Positions 25,828 to 36,484 of a DNA stretch of 64,000 nt are shown in pieces. The DNA lies in contig NZ_PVZG01000005.1 in the NCBI RefSeq assembly GCF_003002065.1, forward strand, positions 124,001-188,000. The letters run 5' to 3'. This stretch comes from Pseudosporangium ferrugineum. GTDB taxonomy: Bacteria > Actinomycetota > Actinomycetes > Mycobacteriales > Micromonosporaceae. Below the pieces are notes generated by a model. It was not told the origin of the DNA. It searched no databases and saw only the letters and a list, made by a program, of their open reading frames with translations. The position numbers and the translations under genes were made by a program. Position 1 is the first letter of the stretch, and every line of letters begins with the position of its first letter.

Positions 25828-27033
25828 TCAGCTCTCCGACGCCGAAAGGGCGGACAGGCCCGGAAGGGTCTTGCCCTCGAGGTACTCCAGCGACGCGCCG
25901 CCGCCGGTCGAGATGTGCCCGAAGCCGGACTCGTCGATGCCCAGCGTGCGCACGGCCGCGGCCGAGTCGCCGCCGCCGACCACGGAGAAGCCGTCGATCT
26001 TGGTGATCGCCTCGGCCACGCCCCGGGTGCCGGCCGCGAACGGCGCCAGCTCGAACACGCCCATCGGCCCGTTCCAGAACACCGTCTTCGCCGACCCGAT
26101 CGCCTCGGCGAACAACGCGACCGACGCGGGACCGATGTCCAGACCCAGCCGATCGGCCGGAATGTCCGAGACATCCACGACGTCATGCGCGGCGTCGGCC
26201 GCGAATTCCGAAGCCGCCACGACATCGACCGGAAGGACGATCCGGCCCTGCGCCTGCTCCAGCAGCGAAGCGCAGGTGGCGATCATCTCGGCCTCGAGCA
26301 GCGACTTGCCGACCTCGTGGCCCTGGGCCTTGAGGAACGTGAAGCACATGCCGCCGCCCACGAGCAGCTTGTCGACCTTCGGCAGCAGCGCCTGGATCAC
26401 GGCGAGCTTGTCGGAGACCTTCGAGCCGCCGAGCACGACCACGTACGGCTGCTCGGGGCTCTCGGTGACGCGCTTGAGCACGTCGACCTCGCGCAGCACC
26501 AGGCCGCCGGCGTAGTGCGGCAGCCGGGCCGGGACGTCGTACACCGAGGCGTGCTTGCGGTGCACGGCGCCGAACGCGTCGTCGACGTAGTACTCCGCGA
26601 ACGCGGCGAGCTTGTCCGCGAACCCGCCGCGCACGGCGTCGTCCTTCGACGTCTCGCCCTCGTTGAAGCGCAGGTTCTCCAGCAGCAGCACCTGGCCGTC
26701 CTGCAGCGCGTCCACCGAGGCGGAGGCCGACTCGCCGATGGTGTCCGAGGCGAAGATCACCGGGTTGCCGAGCAGCTCACCGAGGCGCTGGGCGACCGGC
26801 GCGAGGGTGAACCTGGGGTCCGGCGCGCCCTTGGGGCGGCCGAGGTGCGAGCACACGATGACGCGGGCGCCCGCGTCACGCAGCGCCACCAGCGTGGGCA
26901 GCACCGCGCGGATGCGTCCGTCATCGCTGATGACCGTGGGGTCACTCTTGTCGAACGGGACGTTCAGGTCGGCGCGCACGAGCACACGCCGACCCGAGAC
27001 ACCCTCGCCGAGCAGGTCGTCGAGAGCCTTCAC
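25828..27033 (-). CDS. pgk: Phosphoglycerate kinase
   Basis: A 401-residue enzyme that makes ATP from 1,3-bisphosphoglycerate. Signatures are [16 protein letters not shown], the [14 protein letters not shown] loop, [27 protein letters not shown] and [13 protein letters not shown]. The start is the GTG at 27033, 5 bases past the gap stop; the longer open frame is a shadow of gap. Confidence 0.96.
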   Translation of the reverse strand: MKALDDLLGEGVSGRRVLVRADLNVPFDKSDPTVISDDGRIRAVLPTLVALRDAGARVIVCSHLGRPKGAPDPRFTLAPVAQRLGELLGNPVIFASDTIGESASASVDALQDGQVLLLENLRFNEGETSKDDAVRGGFADKLAAFAEYYVDDAFGAVHRKHASVYDVPARLPHYAGGLVLREVDVLKRVTESPEQPYVVVLGGSKVSDKLAVIQALLPKVDKLLVGGGMCFTFLKAQGHEVGKSLLEAEMIATCASLLEQAQGRIVLPVDVVAASEFAADAAHDVVDVSDIPADRLGLDIGPASVALFAEAIGSAKTVFWNGPMGVFELAPFAAGTRGVAEAITKIDGFSVVGGGDSAAAVRTLGIDESGFGHISTGGGASLEYLEGKTLPGLSALSASES

Positions 27034-27038
27034 GAAGC

Positions 27039-28209
<1,171 letters not shown>

Positions 28210-28345
28210 CCAAGACCCTAGCCGAGAAGCCCGGTCGCCCTCGCGTCGGGGCCGCGACCTGATCGTTACCTCAGGCCGAAAATCATTCTTCGGTACGGGC
28301 ACCGGGGCGCACAAAAGCAATAGGTCCCGAGCCCCCGGGCAGCAA

Positions 28346-28367
28346 GGCCCGCCGCGGCCGGCGGGCC
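28346..28367 (-). terminator. Hairpin after the TetR gene
   Basis: A perfect 9-pair GC stem (28346-28354 with 28359-28367) and a 4-base loop, 27 bases past the stop of the TetR gene. It has no T run. Confidence 0.45.
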
Positions 28368-28393
28368 GTACCCCGCCGCCGGCCCGGACCCGC

Positions 28394-29011
28394 TCATTCT
28401 GCCGGGCGTTCGAGCAGGCTTTCCAGAAGATCCAAGGACTTCTCGATGTCGACCGCGGGATCGAGCAGCCATTGCGTCTGCAGGCCGTCCGAGGCGGCGA
28501 TCACCAGCGCCGCGGCGGCCTCCGCCGAGATGTCCGCGCGGATCCGGCCGGCCGCCTGCTCGTCGCGTACCCGGTCGGCCAGCAGCCGGCGCAGCCCGTC
28601 GAAGCGGGCCGAGAAGAACGTGCGGGCGTCGTCGTGCCCGGCCTCCAGCGCCGCGGCGACCAGCGTGGAGTAGAGCTGCACCAGGCCCGGTACGCCGTGG
28701 TTGCGGCGGGCGGCGTGGGTCATGAGGCCGACCACCGAGCTGGTCTCCGGCGCCGGGTCCTCGTCGATCGACCGCTCCTCGGCGGCCCGGTAGACCTCGA
28801 CGAGCAGTTCCTCACGTGACGAGAAGTAGTGCTTGAGCGCCGCGTGCGAGACGCCGATCGCCTCGCCGATCGCGCGCAGCGACGTGCCCTCGGCGCCCCG
28901 GTCGGCGAAGACCTCGATGGCCCGGTCGAGGATCTCGCGCCGCCGCCGCACGCCCTTCTCGTACGCGCCGCGCCGGCTCGGTGCGGGGGTGGTGTCCGGG
29001 GCGTCCGCCAT
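28394..29011 (-). CDS. TetR-family regulator of the GH3/MFS module
   Basis: A 205-residue TetR-type repressor. The N-terminal helix-turn-helix (about residues 25-70) reads AIEVFADRGAEGTSLRAIG, GVSHAALKHYFSSREELL. The larger C-terminal domain is a ligand-binding and dimer region without a recognisable pocket signature. It is divergent from a GH3 glycosidase gene and separated by only 60 bases that hold a palindromic operator. It probably senses a sugar or glycoside and represses the module. The ATG at 29011 is preferred; an upstream start would run through the operator. Confidence 0.88.
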   Translation of the reverse strand: MADAPDTTPAPSRRGAYEKGVRRRREILDRAIEVFADRGAEGTSLRAIGEAIGVSHAALKHYFSSREELLVEVYRAAEERSIDEDPAPETSSVVGLMTHAARRNHGVPGLVQLYSTLVAAALEAGHDDARTFFSARFDGLRRLLADRVRDEQAAGRIRADISAEAAAALVIAASDGLQTQWLLDPAVDIEKSLDLLESLLERPAE

Positions 29012-29031
29012 CGCGCCATCGTAGGCGCCCA

Positions 29032-29065
29032 AAAACTTCCACGCGGAGGTTTTCATTGTTACGAT
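29032..29065. promoter_or_regulatory. TetR operator overlapping the GH3 promoter
   Basis: The inverted repeat AAAACTTCC-ACGC-GGAGGTTTT (29032-29053, one mismatch) lies midway between the divergent genes. It overlaps a promoter for the plus strand: TTCCAC (29037-29042), 17 bases, TACGAT (29060-29065). The GH3 ATG lies 7 bases after the -10, so the mRNA would be leaderless. A bound repressor would block polymerase. Confidence 0.7.
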
Positions 29066-29071
29066 TCCGGC

Positions 29072-31318
29072 ATGACCTCCCCCGCCGCTCCGCCCCTGGA
29101 CATCCCCGCCCTGCTCAGCGCCCTCACGCTCGAGGAGAAGGCCGCCCTGCTCGACGGCGCCGACTTCTGGCGTACCCAGGCGGTCGAGCGCCTCGGCATC
29201 CCCTCGGTCATGGTCACCGACGGCCCGCACGGCCTGCGCAAGCAGGCCGGCGGGGCGGACCACGTCGGCCTGCACGACAGTGTCCCGGCGACCTGCTTCC
29301 CGCCCGCCGCCGGCCTGGCCTCGACCTGGGACCCGCACCTGCTCGCGCGCATCGGCGAGGCGCTGGGCCGGGAATGCCGCGCCGAGGAGGTCGCGGTCCT
29401 GCTCGGCCCCGGCACCAACATGAAGCGCTCTCCGCTGTGCGGCCGCAACTTCGAATACTTCTCCGAGGACCCGCTGCTCGCCGGCGAACTGGGCGCGGCG
29501 CTGGTGGACGGCATCCAGAGCCAGGGCGTGGGCACGTCGCTGAAGCACTTCGCGGCGAACAACCAGGAGACCGACCGGATGACCGTCTCCGCCGACATCG
29601 ACGAGCGGACCCTGCGCGAGATCTACCTGCCGGCGTTCGAGCGGGTCGTCACCGGGTCCCAGCCGTGGACGGTCATGTGCTCGTACAACCGCATCAACGG
29701 CACGTACGCGAGCGAGGACCCCTGGCTGCTCACCGACGTGCTGCGCGACGAATGGGGATACACCGGCCTGGTCGTGTCGGACTGGGGCGCGGTCAACCGC
29801 CGAGACGCCGGCGTGGCCGCGGGCCTCGACCTGGAGATGCCCTCCTCCGGCGGATCCGGCACCCGGGTCATCCTGGACGCGGTCCGGGCCGGCACGCTCG
29901 GCGAGAAGGACGTCGACCGCGCCGTCACCCGCGTCCTCGAACTGCTCAACCGCGCGCTGCCCGCGCTCGCCCCGGGCCAGACGTTCGACGCCGGCGCCCA
30001 CCACGCCCTCGCCCGCGAGGCGGCGGCCGCCAGCGCGGTGCTGCTCAAGAACGAGAACGACCTCCTGCCCCTGGCGCGCACCGGCGGGCCGGTCGCGGTG
30101 ATCGGCGAGTTCGCCCGTACCCCGCGGTTCCAGGGCGCGGGATCGTCGCAGGTCAACCCCACCCGGGTCGACTCGGCCCTGGACGCGCTGCGGGCCGGCG
30201 ACCGCGAGGTGATCTTCGCCCCCGGCTTCGCCATCGAGTCCGGAACCGCCGACCCGGCCCTGGTCGAGGAGGCCGTCCGGGCGGCCGCGAGCGCCGACGT
30301 GGCCGTACTCTTCCTCGGCCTCCCGCCGGCCTACGAGTCCGAGGGCTACGACCGCGACCACATGGACCTGCCGGCCCACCAGGTCGAGCTGCTGCACGCC
30401 GTCGCGGACGCCAACCCCCGGGTCGTCGTCGTGCTCTCCAACGGCTCGGTCGTCTCCGTGGCACCGTGGCAGGACCGGGCCCCGGCCGTGCTCGAGGGCT
30501 GGCTGCTCGGCCAGGCTGGCGGCGCGGCGACCGCGGACCTGCTGTACGGCGCGGCCACCCCGGCGGGCAAGCTCGCCGAGACGATCCCGGTCCGCTACGA
30601 GGACAACCCGGCGCTCGGCAACTTCCCCGGCGAGCACGGCCACGTCCGCTACGGCGAAGGCCTGCTCATCGGCTACCGCTGGTACGACGCGCACCGGCTG
30701 CCGGTCGCGTACCCGTTCGGCCACGGCCTGTCCTACACCACGTTCGGCTACGACGGCCTGACCACGACCACCGACGCCGACCGGGTACGCGTGACCCTCA
30801 CGGTGACCAACACCGGCCCGCGCCCCGGCACCGAGATCGTCCAGGTGTACGTGACCGACCCCCAGGCCGCCGTCTACCGCCCCGAGCAGGAGCTGCGCGG
30901 CTTCGCCCGGGTCACGCTCGCGCCGGGCGAGAGCGAGCGGGTGACCGTGGAGCTGGGCCGGCGGGCGTTCGCGTACTGGCACCCGGCCCTGCGGCGCTGG
31001 ACCGTCGAGGCCGGCGCGTTCGGCATCCGGGTCGGCGCGTCCTCCCGCGACATCCGCCTGGAGACCACGGTGGAGCTGCCCGGCGACGACGTCACCCCGC
31101 CGCTCGCCGCCGAGTCCTCGGTGGAGGCCTGGCTGGCGCACCCGGCCGCGGGCGACTGGCTGCGCGCCAACCTCGGCGACGGCCTGTTCCACACCATGCT
31201 CTTCGACCCGAGGAACGGCCAGATGATGCGGGCGATGCCGTTGCAGCGGCTGTCCCGCTTCCCCGGCTTCCCCGTCGCCGAGCCGCAGGTCGACGAGGCG
31301 GTGGCCCGCTTCTCCTGA
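29072..31318 (+). CDS. Glycoside hydrolase family 3 enzyme, beta-glucosidase type
   Basis: A 748-residue cytoplasmic GH3 protein with no signal peptide. The N-terminal TIM-barrel (about residues 1-300) has MVTDGPHGLRKQ, SLKHFAANNQETDR and the nucleophile region LVVSDWGAVNRRDAG, with Asp in SDW. The second alpha/beta domain follows, then a fibronectin-III-like domain (about residues 560-680) introduced by YPFGHGLSYTTFGY. This layout is that of beta-glucosidases and related enzymes. A downstream sugar-type MFS carrier and the TetR regulator suggest uptake and intracellular hydrolysis of a glycoside. Confidence 0.93.
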   Translation: MTSPAAPPLDIPALLSALTLEEKAALLDGADFWRTQAVERLGIPSVMVTDGPHGLRKQAGGADHVGLHDSVPATCFPPAAGLASTWDPHLLARIGEALGRECRAEEVAVLLGPGTNMKRSPLCGRNFEYFSEDPLLAGELGAALVDGIQSQGVGTSLKHFAANNQETDRMTVSADIDERTLREIYLPAFERVVTGSQPWTVMCSYNRINGTYASEDPWLLTDVLRDEWGYTGLVVSDWGAVNRRDAGVAAGLDLEMPSSGGSGTRVILDAVRAGTLGEKDVDRAVTRVLELLNRALPALAPGQTFDAGAHHALAREAAAASAVLLKNENDLLPLARTGGPVAVIGEFARTPRFQGAGSSQVNPTRVDSALDALRAGDREVIFAPGFAIESGTADPALVEEAVRAAASADVAVLFLGLPPAYESEGYDRDHMDLPAHQVELLHAVADANPRVVVVLSNGSVVSVAPWQDRAPAVLEGWLLGQAGGAATADLLYGAATPAGKLAETIPVRYEDNPALGNFPGEHGHVRYGEGLLIGYRWYDAHRLPVAYPFGHGLSYTTFGYDGLTTTTDADRVRVTLTVTNTGPRPGTEIVQVYVTDPQAAVYRPEQELRGFARVTLAPGESERVTVELGRRAFAYWHPALRRWTVEAGAFGIRVGASSRDIRLETTVELPGDDVTPPLAAESSVEAWLAHPAAGDWLRANLGDGLFHTMLFDPRNGQMMRAMPLQRLSRFPGFPVAEPQVDEAVARFS

Positions 31319-31356
31319 GCACGACCCGCCCCGCCCCCACTCCCGTCTGGAAACCC

Positions 31357-32550
31357 ATGTCCGTCACCGCCGCGCCCGCGGAGCCCGACGTCCAGGCCCG
31401 TCGCGCCCGGGTCGCCGTCGCCGTCCTGTTCCTCACGAACGGCGCGCTGTTCGCCAACGTCGTACCGCGCTACCCCGAGGTCAAGGACCACCTCGACCTC
31501 AGCAACGCCCTGCTCGGTACGGCGCTGGCGGCGGGACCGCTCGGCGCCCTCACCGGCGGCCTGTTCGCCTCGGCGGTGATCCGGCTGATCCGCTCGTCCC
31601 GCGCCGGCGCGGCGGGCATCTCGGTGGTCGCCGCCGGCTTCCTGCTGGTCGCGGTCGCGCCGTCCTGGTGGGCGCTGGCCGCGGTCCTGTTCGTGGCGGG
31701 CGCGGCGGACGCCATCGTGGACGTCGCCCAGAACGCCCACGGCCTGCGCGTCCAGCGCCTCTACGGCCGCTCGATCGTCAACTCGTTCCACGGCGTCTGG
31801 AGCATCGGCGCGGTCCTCGGCGGCCTGATGGGCTCCGCGGCGGCCGGGCTCGGCATCCCGCTCGTGCTCCACCTGGCGATCTCCGGCGGGCTGTTCAGCG
31901 TGGTGGCGCTGCTCGCGTACCGTTTCATGCTGCCCGGACCGGACCACGCCGACCGCCCACCCGCGCCGGCCGGCCGGCGCGCCTTCCCCGGCACGGCGGT
32001 CGGGATGCTCGCGGCCCTGGGCGTCCTCGCGATCTTCGGCTCCCTCGTGGAGGACGCCGGCGCCTCCTGGGGAGCCCTGTTCCTGACCGACGACATCGGC
32101 GCGACCGCCGCGACCGCCGGCCTCGCCTTCGTGGCCCTCCAGGTCGCGATGACGGCCGGCCGCCTCCTCGGCGACCGCGCGGTCGACCGCTTCGGCCAGC
32201 GCACGGTCACCCGCACCGGCGGCGCGATCGCGGCGGCGGGCATGGGCGCCGCCCTCGCCTTCCCGTCGGTCGGCACGGCGCTGGCCGGCTTCGCCCTGGC
32301 CGGCCTGGGCACAGCAACCCTGGTACCGGCCGCCATGCACACGGCCGACGAACTGCCGGGCCTCCCGCCGGGCGCGGGCCTGACGATCGTGAGCTGGGTG
32401 CTGCGCGTCGGCTTCCTCGCCTCACCACCCCTGGTCGGCCTGGTGGCCGACCACAGCAGCCTCCGCGTGGGCCTGCTGAGCGTGGTGATCGCCGGGGTGG
32501 GGACGCTGCTGCTCGGCCGCGTCCTTCTCAACCGCCCCGCCCCGCACTGA
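31357..32550 (+). CDS. MFS transporter of the GH3 module
   Basis: A 397-residue major facilitator with about 12 membrane helices. It resembles the group of small MFS carriers that start with AVLFLTNGALFANVVPRYPEVKDHL; this first helix with FAN-x-x-x-RYP is typical of putative sugar or fucose-like permeases in actinomycetes. The AGAADAIVDVAQNAHGLRVQ loop is also conserved. It lies 38 bases after the GH3 gene and is likely co-transcribed, either importing the glycoside or exporting product. Confidence 0.85.
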   Translation: MSVTAAPAEPDVQARRARVAVAVLFLTNGALFANVVPRYPEVKDHLDLSNALLGTALAAGPLGALTGGLFASAVIRLIRSSRAGAAGISVVAAGFLLVAVAPSWWALAAVLFVAGAADAIVDVAQNAHGLRVQRLYGRSIVNSFHGVWSIGAVLGGLMGSAAAGLGIPLVLHLAISGGLFSVVALLAYRFMLPGPDHADRPPAPAGRRAFPGTAVGMLAALGVLAIFGSLVEDAGASWGALFLTDDIGATAATAGLAFVALQVAMTAGRLLGDRAVDRFGQRTVTRTGGAIAAAGMGAALAFPSVGTALAGFALAGLGTATLVPAAMHTADELPGLPPGAGLTIVSWVLRVGFLASPPLVGLVADHSSLRVGLLSVVIAGVGTLLLGRVLLNRPAPH

Positions 32551-32636
32551 CCCACGGCGCCTCCCGGCCGCCCGCCGTTCCGGGCGGTCACCGCCCGCCG
32601 CTCTTCTGGACGGTCACCGCCCGCCGTCCCCCCGGC

Positions 32637-32800
32637 CCTGCGTTCCCCGGCGGCACGTTCCCCCGGCCCGGCGTTCTCCGGCGGGACGTTCCCCCGGCCC
32701 GGCATTCTCCGGCGGGACGTTCCCCCGGACCGGCGTTCCCCGGGCGGCGCGTCCCCGGACCGGCGTCTTCCGGCGGCGCGCTTCCCGGACCGGCGTTTCC
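32637..32800. repeat. 31-base degenerate tandem array before whiA
   Basis: About five copies of a 31-base unit with the words GGCGTTCTCCGGCGGGAC and GTTCCCCCGGCC, becoming more degenerate to the right and stopping at the whiA stop codon. No gene is present between 32551 and 32809. Confidence 0.75.
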
Positions 32801-32809
32801 CCGGCCGGT

Positions 32810-33790
32810 TCAGCAGGCCATCATCTCCGGGGTGACGGCGGCTTCGGTGTCCGGGATGCCGAGGTCCCGGGCGCGCTTGTCGGCCAGGGCGAGCAGGCGC
32901 CTTATCCGGCCGGCGATCGCGTCCTTCGTCAGCGGCGGGTCGGCGAGGGCGCCCAGCTCCTCCAGGCTGGCCTGGCGGTGCTCGAGCCGCAGCTGACCCG
33001 CCGACGTCAGGTGGTTCGGGGCCTCGTCGGCGAGGATCTCCAGCGCCCGGGTCACCCGGGCGGCGGCGGCCACCGCGGCGCGGGCCGAACGGCGCAGGTT
33101 CGCGTCGTCGAAGTTGGCGAGGCGGTTCGCGGTCGCGCGCACCTCACGGCGTACCCGTCGCTCCTCCCAGGCGAGCACGCTGGCGTGCGCCCCGACCCGG
33201 GTGAGCAGCGCCGCGATCGCGTCCCCGTCCTTGATCACGACCCGGTCGACGCCGCGCACCTCGCGTTCCTTGGCGGTGATCCCGATCCGGCGGGCGGCGC
33301 CGCGCAGCGCCAGGGCCGCCTCCGGACCCGGGCAGGTGATCTCCAGCGCGCTCGAACGACCGGGCTCGGTCAGCGAGCCGTGCGCCATGAACGCGCCCCG
33401 CCAGGCGGCGACGGCGCAGCAGACGTTCGCGGAGACGACGTGCGGAGGCAGGCCGCGCACCGGACGGCCCCGGACGTCGAGCAGGCCGGTCTGGCGGGCG
33501 AGCGCCTCCCCGTCCTTGACGATCCGGACGATGTAGTGGCTGCCCTTGCGCAGGCCACCGGAGGCGAGCACGTGGACCTCGCTCGGATACCCGTACACGT
33601 CGGCGATCTCCCGGCGGAGCCGCCGCGCGACCGCGCCGGTGTCGAGCTCGGCCTCGACGACCACCCGCCCGGACACGATGTGCAGCCCGCCCGCGAAGCG
33701 CAGCAGGGCGGCCATCTCCGCACGGCGGCAGCACGGCTTGGGCACGTCGACCCGGCTCAGCTCGTCCTTGACCGCTGCCGTCATCGCCAT
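32810..33790 (-). CDS. whiA: WhiA sporulation/cell-division regulator
   Basis: A 326-residue WhiA. The N-terminal two thirds are a catalytically dead LAGLIDADG homing-endonuclease fold (start [22 protein letters not shown], then [13 protein letters not shown]). The C-terminal helix-turn-helix contains [20 protein letters not shown]. In Streptomyces WhiA works with WhiB to switch on division genes during sporulation. It lies at the end of uvrC-rapZ-yvcK-whiA, the conserved order. GAGGTGA precedes the start. Confidence 0.95.
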   Translation of the reverse strand: MAMTAAVKDELSRVDVPKPCCRRAEMAALLRFAGGLHIVSGRVVVEAELDTGAVARRLRREIADVYGYPSEVHVLASGGLRKGSHYIVRIVKDGEALARQTGLLDVRGRPVRGLPPHVVSANVCCAVAAWRGAFMAHGSLTEPGRSSALEITCPGPEAALALRGAARRIGITAKEREVRGVDRVVIKDGDAIAALLTRVGAHASVLAWEERRVRREVRATANRLANFDDANLRRSARAAVAAAARVTRALEILADEAPNHLTSAGQLRLEHRQASLEELGALADPPLTKDAIAGRIRRLLALADKRARDLGIPDTEAAVTPEMMAC

Positions 33791-33846
33791 CTCGAAGTCA
33801 CCTCATGCTGTTTCTGCGGTCTTGTTACGCGGTCTGTGTCGTGCTG

Positions 33847-33886
33847 GCCCATCGTCAGTTACTCCTGGCACATCGTCAGTTACTTA
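33847..33886. repeat. 21-base direct repeat between yvcK and whiA
   Basis: Two copies of GGC-C/A-CATCGTCAGTTACT (CATCGTCAGTTACT at 33850-33863 and 33871-33884) lie directly upstream of whiA, the second covering the yvcK stop. Two turns of the helix apart, they could bind a regulator. Confidence 0.6.
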
Positions 33887-35500
33887 ACGATCGGAGCCGA
33901 GGACCGGCACCAACGCAGTGCCCAACGACTCAGGATCATGCTTGGGACTGCCGTCCGCAACGGCCAAAGGGGCGAGCACCAGCCGCGCACCGAGCGCCCG
34001 GGCGGCCCGGTGCACCGGATCGGGCTCGCCGACCCACTTGGCATCGGCGAGCACGGTGTCGATGTGCAACTCGGGCAGGTACCAGTGCAGCGCGGCCAGA
34101 TGGTCGGCCACGGAGAGCCCGAGCGTCTCGTTGTCGGCGGCAAGATTCAACGTGACGAGACGCCGCGCGGGACTCGCCACGATCGCGCCGGCCAACTCGG
34201 GCACGAGCAGGTGCGGCAGCACACTGGTGTACCAGCTCCCCGGCCCGAAGATCAGCCAGTCGGCCCCCCGGATCGCCTCGAGCGCCGCCGGGCAGGCAGG
34301 CGGCGAGGCAGGCACGATCCGTACGGCCTCGACATGCCCACTCGTGACGGCGACCGCATGCTGACCACGTACGGTGACAACCTCGCCGGGCCGCCCAGGC
34401 TCACCCCCGCGCACATCGGCCTCGATCCCGACGGCATGGCAGGCCATGGGAAGAACCCGCCCCTGAGCCCCCACCATCCGCCCGGCATGCTCGAGCGCCT
34501 CGACGGGGTCATCCATCAGCTCCAGCAACCCGAGCAACAACAGATTCCCGACGGCATGCCCGGCCAGCGGATCATGCTTCCCTCCGACGGAGGCGATCCG
34601 CCGATCGACGTTGCCCCAGCCGTCCTTCCCTACAGCCTGCCCGCTGCCGGGCCCACCCGCGCTGCCCGGCCCGCCCTCGCTGCCCGGTCCGCTTTCGCCG
34701 CCGGGTCCGCCCGCGCCGCCCGGCCCGCCCTCGCTGCCCGGCCCGCTCTCGCCGCCGGGTCCGCCCGCGCCGCCCGGCCCGCCCGCGCCGCCCGGCGCGC
34801 GGTCTCCGCGGCCGGTGTCGGCGGCGGGGGCGTGCACCGACGTGCGGCGGTCGGGGTTGCCGACGGGCGCGAAGCGGTGCTGCATCAGCTTGACCATGAT
34901 CTGATGGCCCGGATCCTGGTCGGCGAGCGCCGTGAGGGCCATCCGCAGGTCGCCGGGGGGCAACTGAGCGTCCCGCTCGGCACGCAGCCGGCCGCTCGAC
35001 CCACCGTTGTCGCCGACGGTGACGACCGCGGTGATGTCGAGGGTCAGCTCCGGCGAACAGTGCCGCAAGGCTTTGAGCGAGGCGGCGAGCCCATGCCCAC
35101 CCCCGAAAGCCACAACTCTGATCGGCCGCCCCGCAGCGCCGATCCCACCGGCCGACAAGCCGCTCTCACCAGCCGTTGCGCTCCCGCCAACCGTTGCATT
35201 CCCACCGGCCGTTGCGCCTTCGCCGACCGTTGCGCTCCCAGCCAATGGGCTCCCACCGGCCCGCACGCTTCCGCCAGCCGCTGCGCTCCCGCCAACCGTT
35301 GCGCTCCCGCCAACCGTTGCGCTCCCGCCAGCCGCTGCGCTCCCGCCAACCGCTGCGCTCCCGCCAACCGCTGCGCTCTCTTCCATGCCGTCGCTGATCG
35401 GGCCGCTCGTGTCCGCGGCCGAGCTGCTCGGGCGGCCTGCATCGGCCGCTGTGGTCGGCCGGTTCGCGTCCCGGGACGGTCCGGCTGCGGCCGTGGTCAC
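33884..35500 (-). CDS. yvcK: YvcK-family gluconeogenesis factor with repeat expansions
   Basis: A 538-residue member of the YvcK/CofD-like family (usual length about 320-340). The core is clear: [59 protein letters not shown] and [16 protein letters not shown]. Members bind UDP-sugars and regulate carbon flow and cell-wall synthesis. The gain comes from two parts: about 125 N-terminal residues of Gly/Ser/Ala repeats (AAVGGS-type, six residues) and a collagen-like Gly-Pro-Gly/Glu insertion at about residues 230-287 in the middle of the domain. The start is a GTG overlapping the rapZ stop (GTGA), which supports translation of the N-terminal repeats. Confidence 0.88.
   Translation of the reverse strand: MTTAAAGPSRDANRPTTAADAGRPSSSAADTSGPISDGMEESAAVGGSAAVGGSAAAGGSATVGGSATVGGSAAAGGSVRAGGSPLAGSATVGEGATAGGNATVGGSATAGESGLSAGGIGAAGRPIRVVAFGGGHGLAASLKALRHCSPELTLDITAVVTVGDNGGSSGRLRAERDAQLPPGDLRMALTALADQDPGHQIMVKLMQHRFAPVGNPDRRTSVHAPAADTGRGDRAPGGAGGPGGAGGPGGESGPGSEGGPGGAGGPGGESGPGSEGGPGSAGGPGSGQAVGKDGWGNVDRRIASVGGKHDPLAGHAVGNLLLLGLLELMDDPVEALEHAGRMVGAQGRVLPMACHAVGIEADVRGGEPGRPGEVVTVRGQHAVAVTSGHVEAVRIVPASPPACPAALEAIRGADWLIFGPGSWYTSVLPHLLVPELAGAIVASPARRLVTLNLAADNETLGLSVADHLAALHWYLPELHIDTVLADAKWVGEPDPVHRAARALGARLVLAPLAVADGSPKHDPESLGTALVPVLGSDR
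34650..34805. repeat. 54-base repeat encoding the collagen-like insert of yvcK
   Basis: A 54-base unit (18 codons) is present about two and a half times, in frame with yvcK. It encodes [10 protein letters not shown] type units. The period is a multiple of three. Confidence 0.8.
35170..35385. repeat. 18-base repeat encoding the N-terminal extension of yvcK
   Basis: About ten copies of an 18-base unit (GTTGCGCTCCCGCCAACC and variants), read by yvcK as a six-residue Gly-Gly-Ser-Ala-Thr/Ala-Val repeat. Copies are degenerate on the left and almost identical at 35275-35375. Confidence 0.8.
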
Positions 35501-36405
35501 TCCCGGCCCAGGTCGCGGTGGGAGGCGTGGGCGGAGAGCCGGATGTCGCGCAGGCGGGTGGTCAGTTCCTCGGCGATCGCCACGCTGCGGTGCTTGCCGC
35601 CGGTGCAGCCGACCGCCACCGTCAGGTAGCGCTTGCCCTCGCGCTCGAAGCCGGGCGCGGTCGACGCGATGAGCTCGGCGTACGTGCCGACGAAGTCGTT
35701 CGCGCCCTCCTGGCCGAGCACGTAGTTGCTGACGCCCTCCTCGAGGCCGGTGTGATCCCGCAGCTCGGGCACCCAGAACGGGTTCGGCAGGAACCGCGCG
35801 TCCATCACGTAGTCGGCGTCGGGCGGCAGGCCGTACTTGAAGCCGAACGACAGCACGGTGATCCGCAGCCGCCGCGCGTCCTCCCCGCCGAACAGCTCCT
35901 CCACCCGCCGGCGAAGCTGGTTGACGTTGAGGTGGCTGGTGTCGATGATCACGTCGGCCTGCTCGCGCGCCTCCTCGAGCAGCTTCCGCTCGGCGGCGAT
36001 CCCGTCGGCGAGCCGGCCGTCGCCCTGCAGCGGGTGGGAGCGGCGCACGGACTCGAAGCGCCGGATGAGCACCTCGTCGTCGGCGTCGACGAACACGACG
36101 CGCGGCGAGAACCCGCGGTCCTTCAGCGCACGGACCGCGCCGGCCAGGTCGGTGGAGAAGGCCCGGCTGCGCACGTCCAGCACCATTGCCGTACGCCGGG
36201 CAGCCCCGCCGGCCTCGAACGCGAGCTGAGCCATGTCCAGCATCAACGCCTGCGGAAGATTGTCGACGACGTAGAAGCCGACGTTCTCCAGGGCGCGGGC
36301 GACCGTACTGCGGCCACCACCGGACACCCCGGTGACGACCACAAGGTCGGTCCCGGCCTCGTCGGGAGACGGCTCCGGAGGGAACTCCGGCATCGACTCG
36401 GTCAC
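35497..36405 (-). CDS. rapZ: RapZ-type RNase adapter / nucleotide-binding protein
   Basis: A 302-residue RapZ/YvcJ protein. The P-loop is VVTGVSGGGRSTVARALE, with Arg in the Walker A lysine position, as in many actinobacterial members. Later motifs are GFYVVDNLPQAL, VVFVDADDEVLIRRFESVRRSHPL, VLSFGFKYGLPPDADYVMDARF and the C-terminal VAVGCTGGKHRSVAIAEEL. In enterobacteria RapZ guides decay of a small RNA for amino-sugar synthesis; in Actinobacteria the target is not established. The start is the GTG at 36405 behind AGGAGGAG. It overlaps yvcK. Confidence 0.93.
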   Translation of the reverse strand: MTESMPEFPPEPSPDEAGTDLVVVTGVSGGGRSTVARALENVGFYVVDNLPQALMLDMAQLAFEAGGAARRTAMVLDVRSRAFSTDLAGAVRALKDRGFSPRVVFVDADDEVLIRRFESVRRSHPLQGDGRLADGIAAERKLLEEAREQADVIIDTSHLNVNQLRRRVEELFGGEDARRLRITVLSFGFKYGLPPDADYVMDARFLPNPFWVPELRDHTGLEEGVSNYVLGQEGANDFVGTYAELIASTAPGFEREGKRYLTVAVGCTGGKHRSVAIAEELTTRLRDIRLSAHASHRDLGRE

Positions 36406-36484
36406 GCACTCCTCCTGCACCGCTGCTACCTCACCCGGTCCGGGCGGACACTGCATCCTAGGCCGACACGACGACCCGGGGCCG

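Noticed and set aside
29012..31192. A very long TetR-containing protein antisense to the GH3 gene
   Set aside because: Only the last 205 residues resemble a protein family; the rest is the shadow of GH3.
35497..36405. Loss of RapZ nucleotide binding because Walker A lysine is Arg
   Set aside because: Arg at this position is common in actinobacterial RapZ proteins, so it is not a defect.
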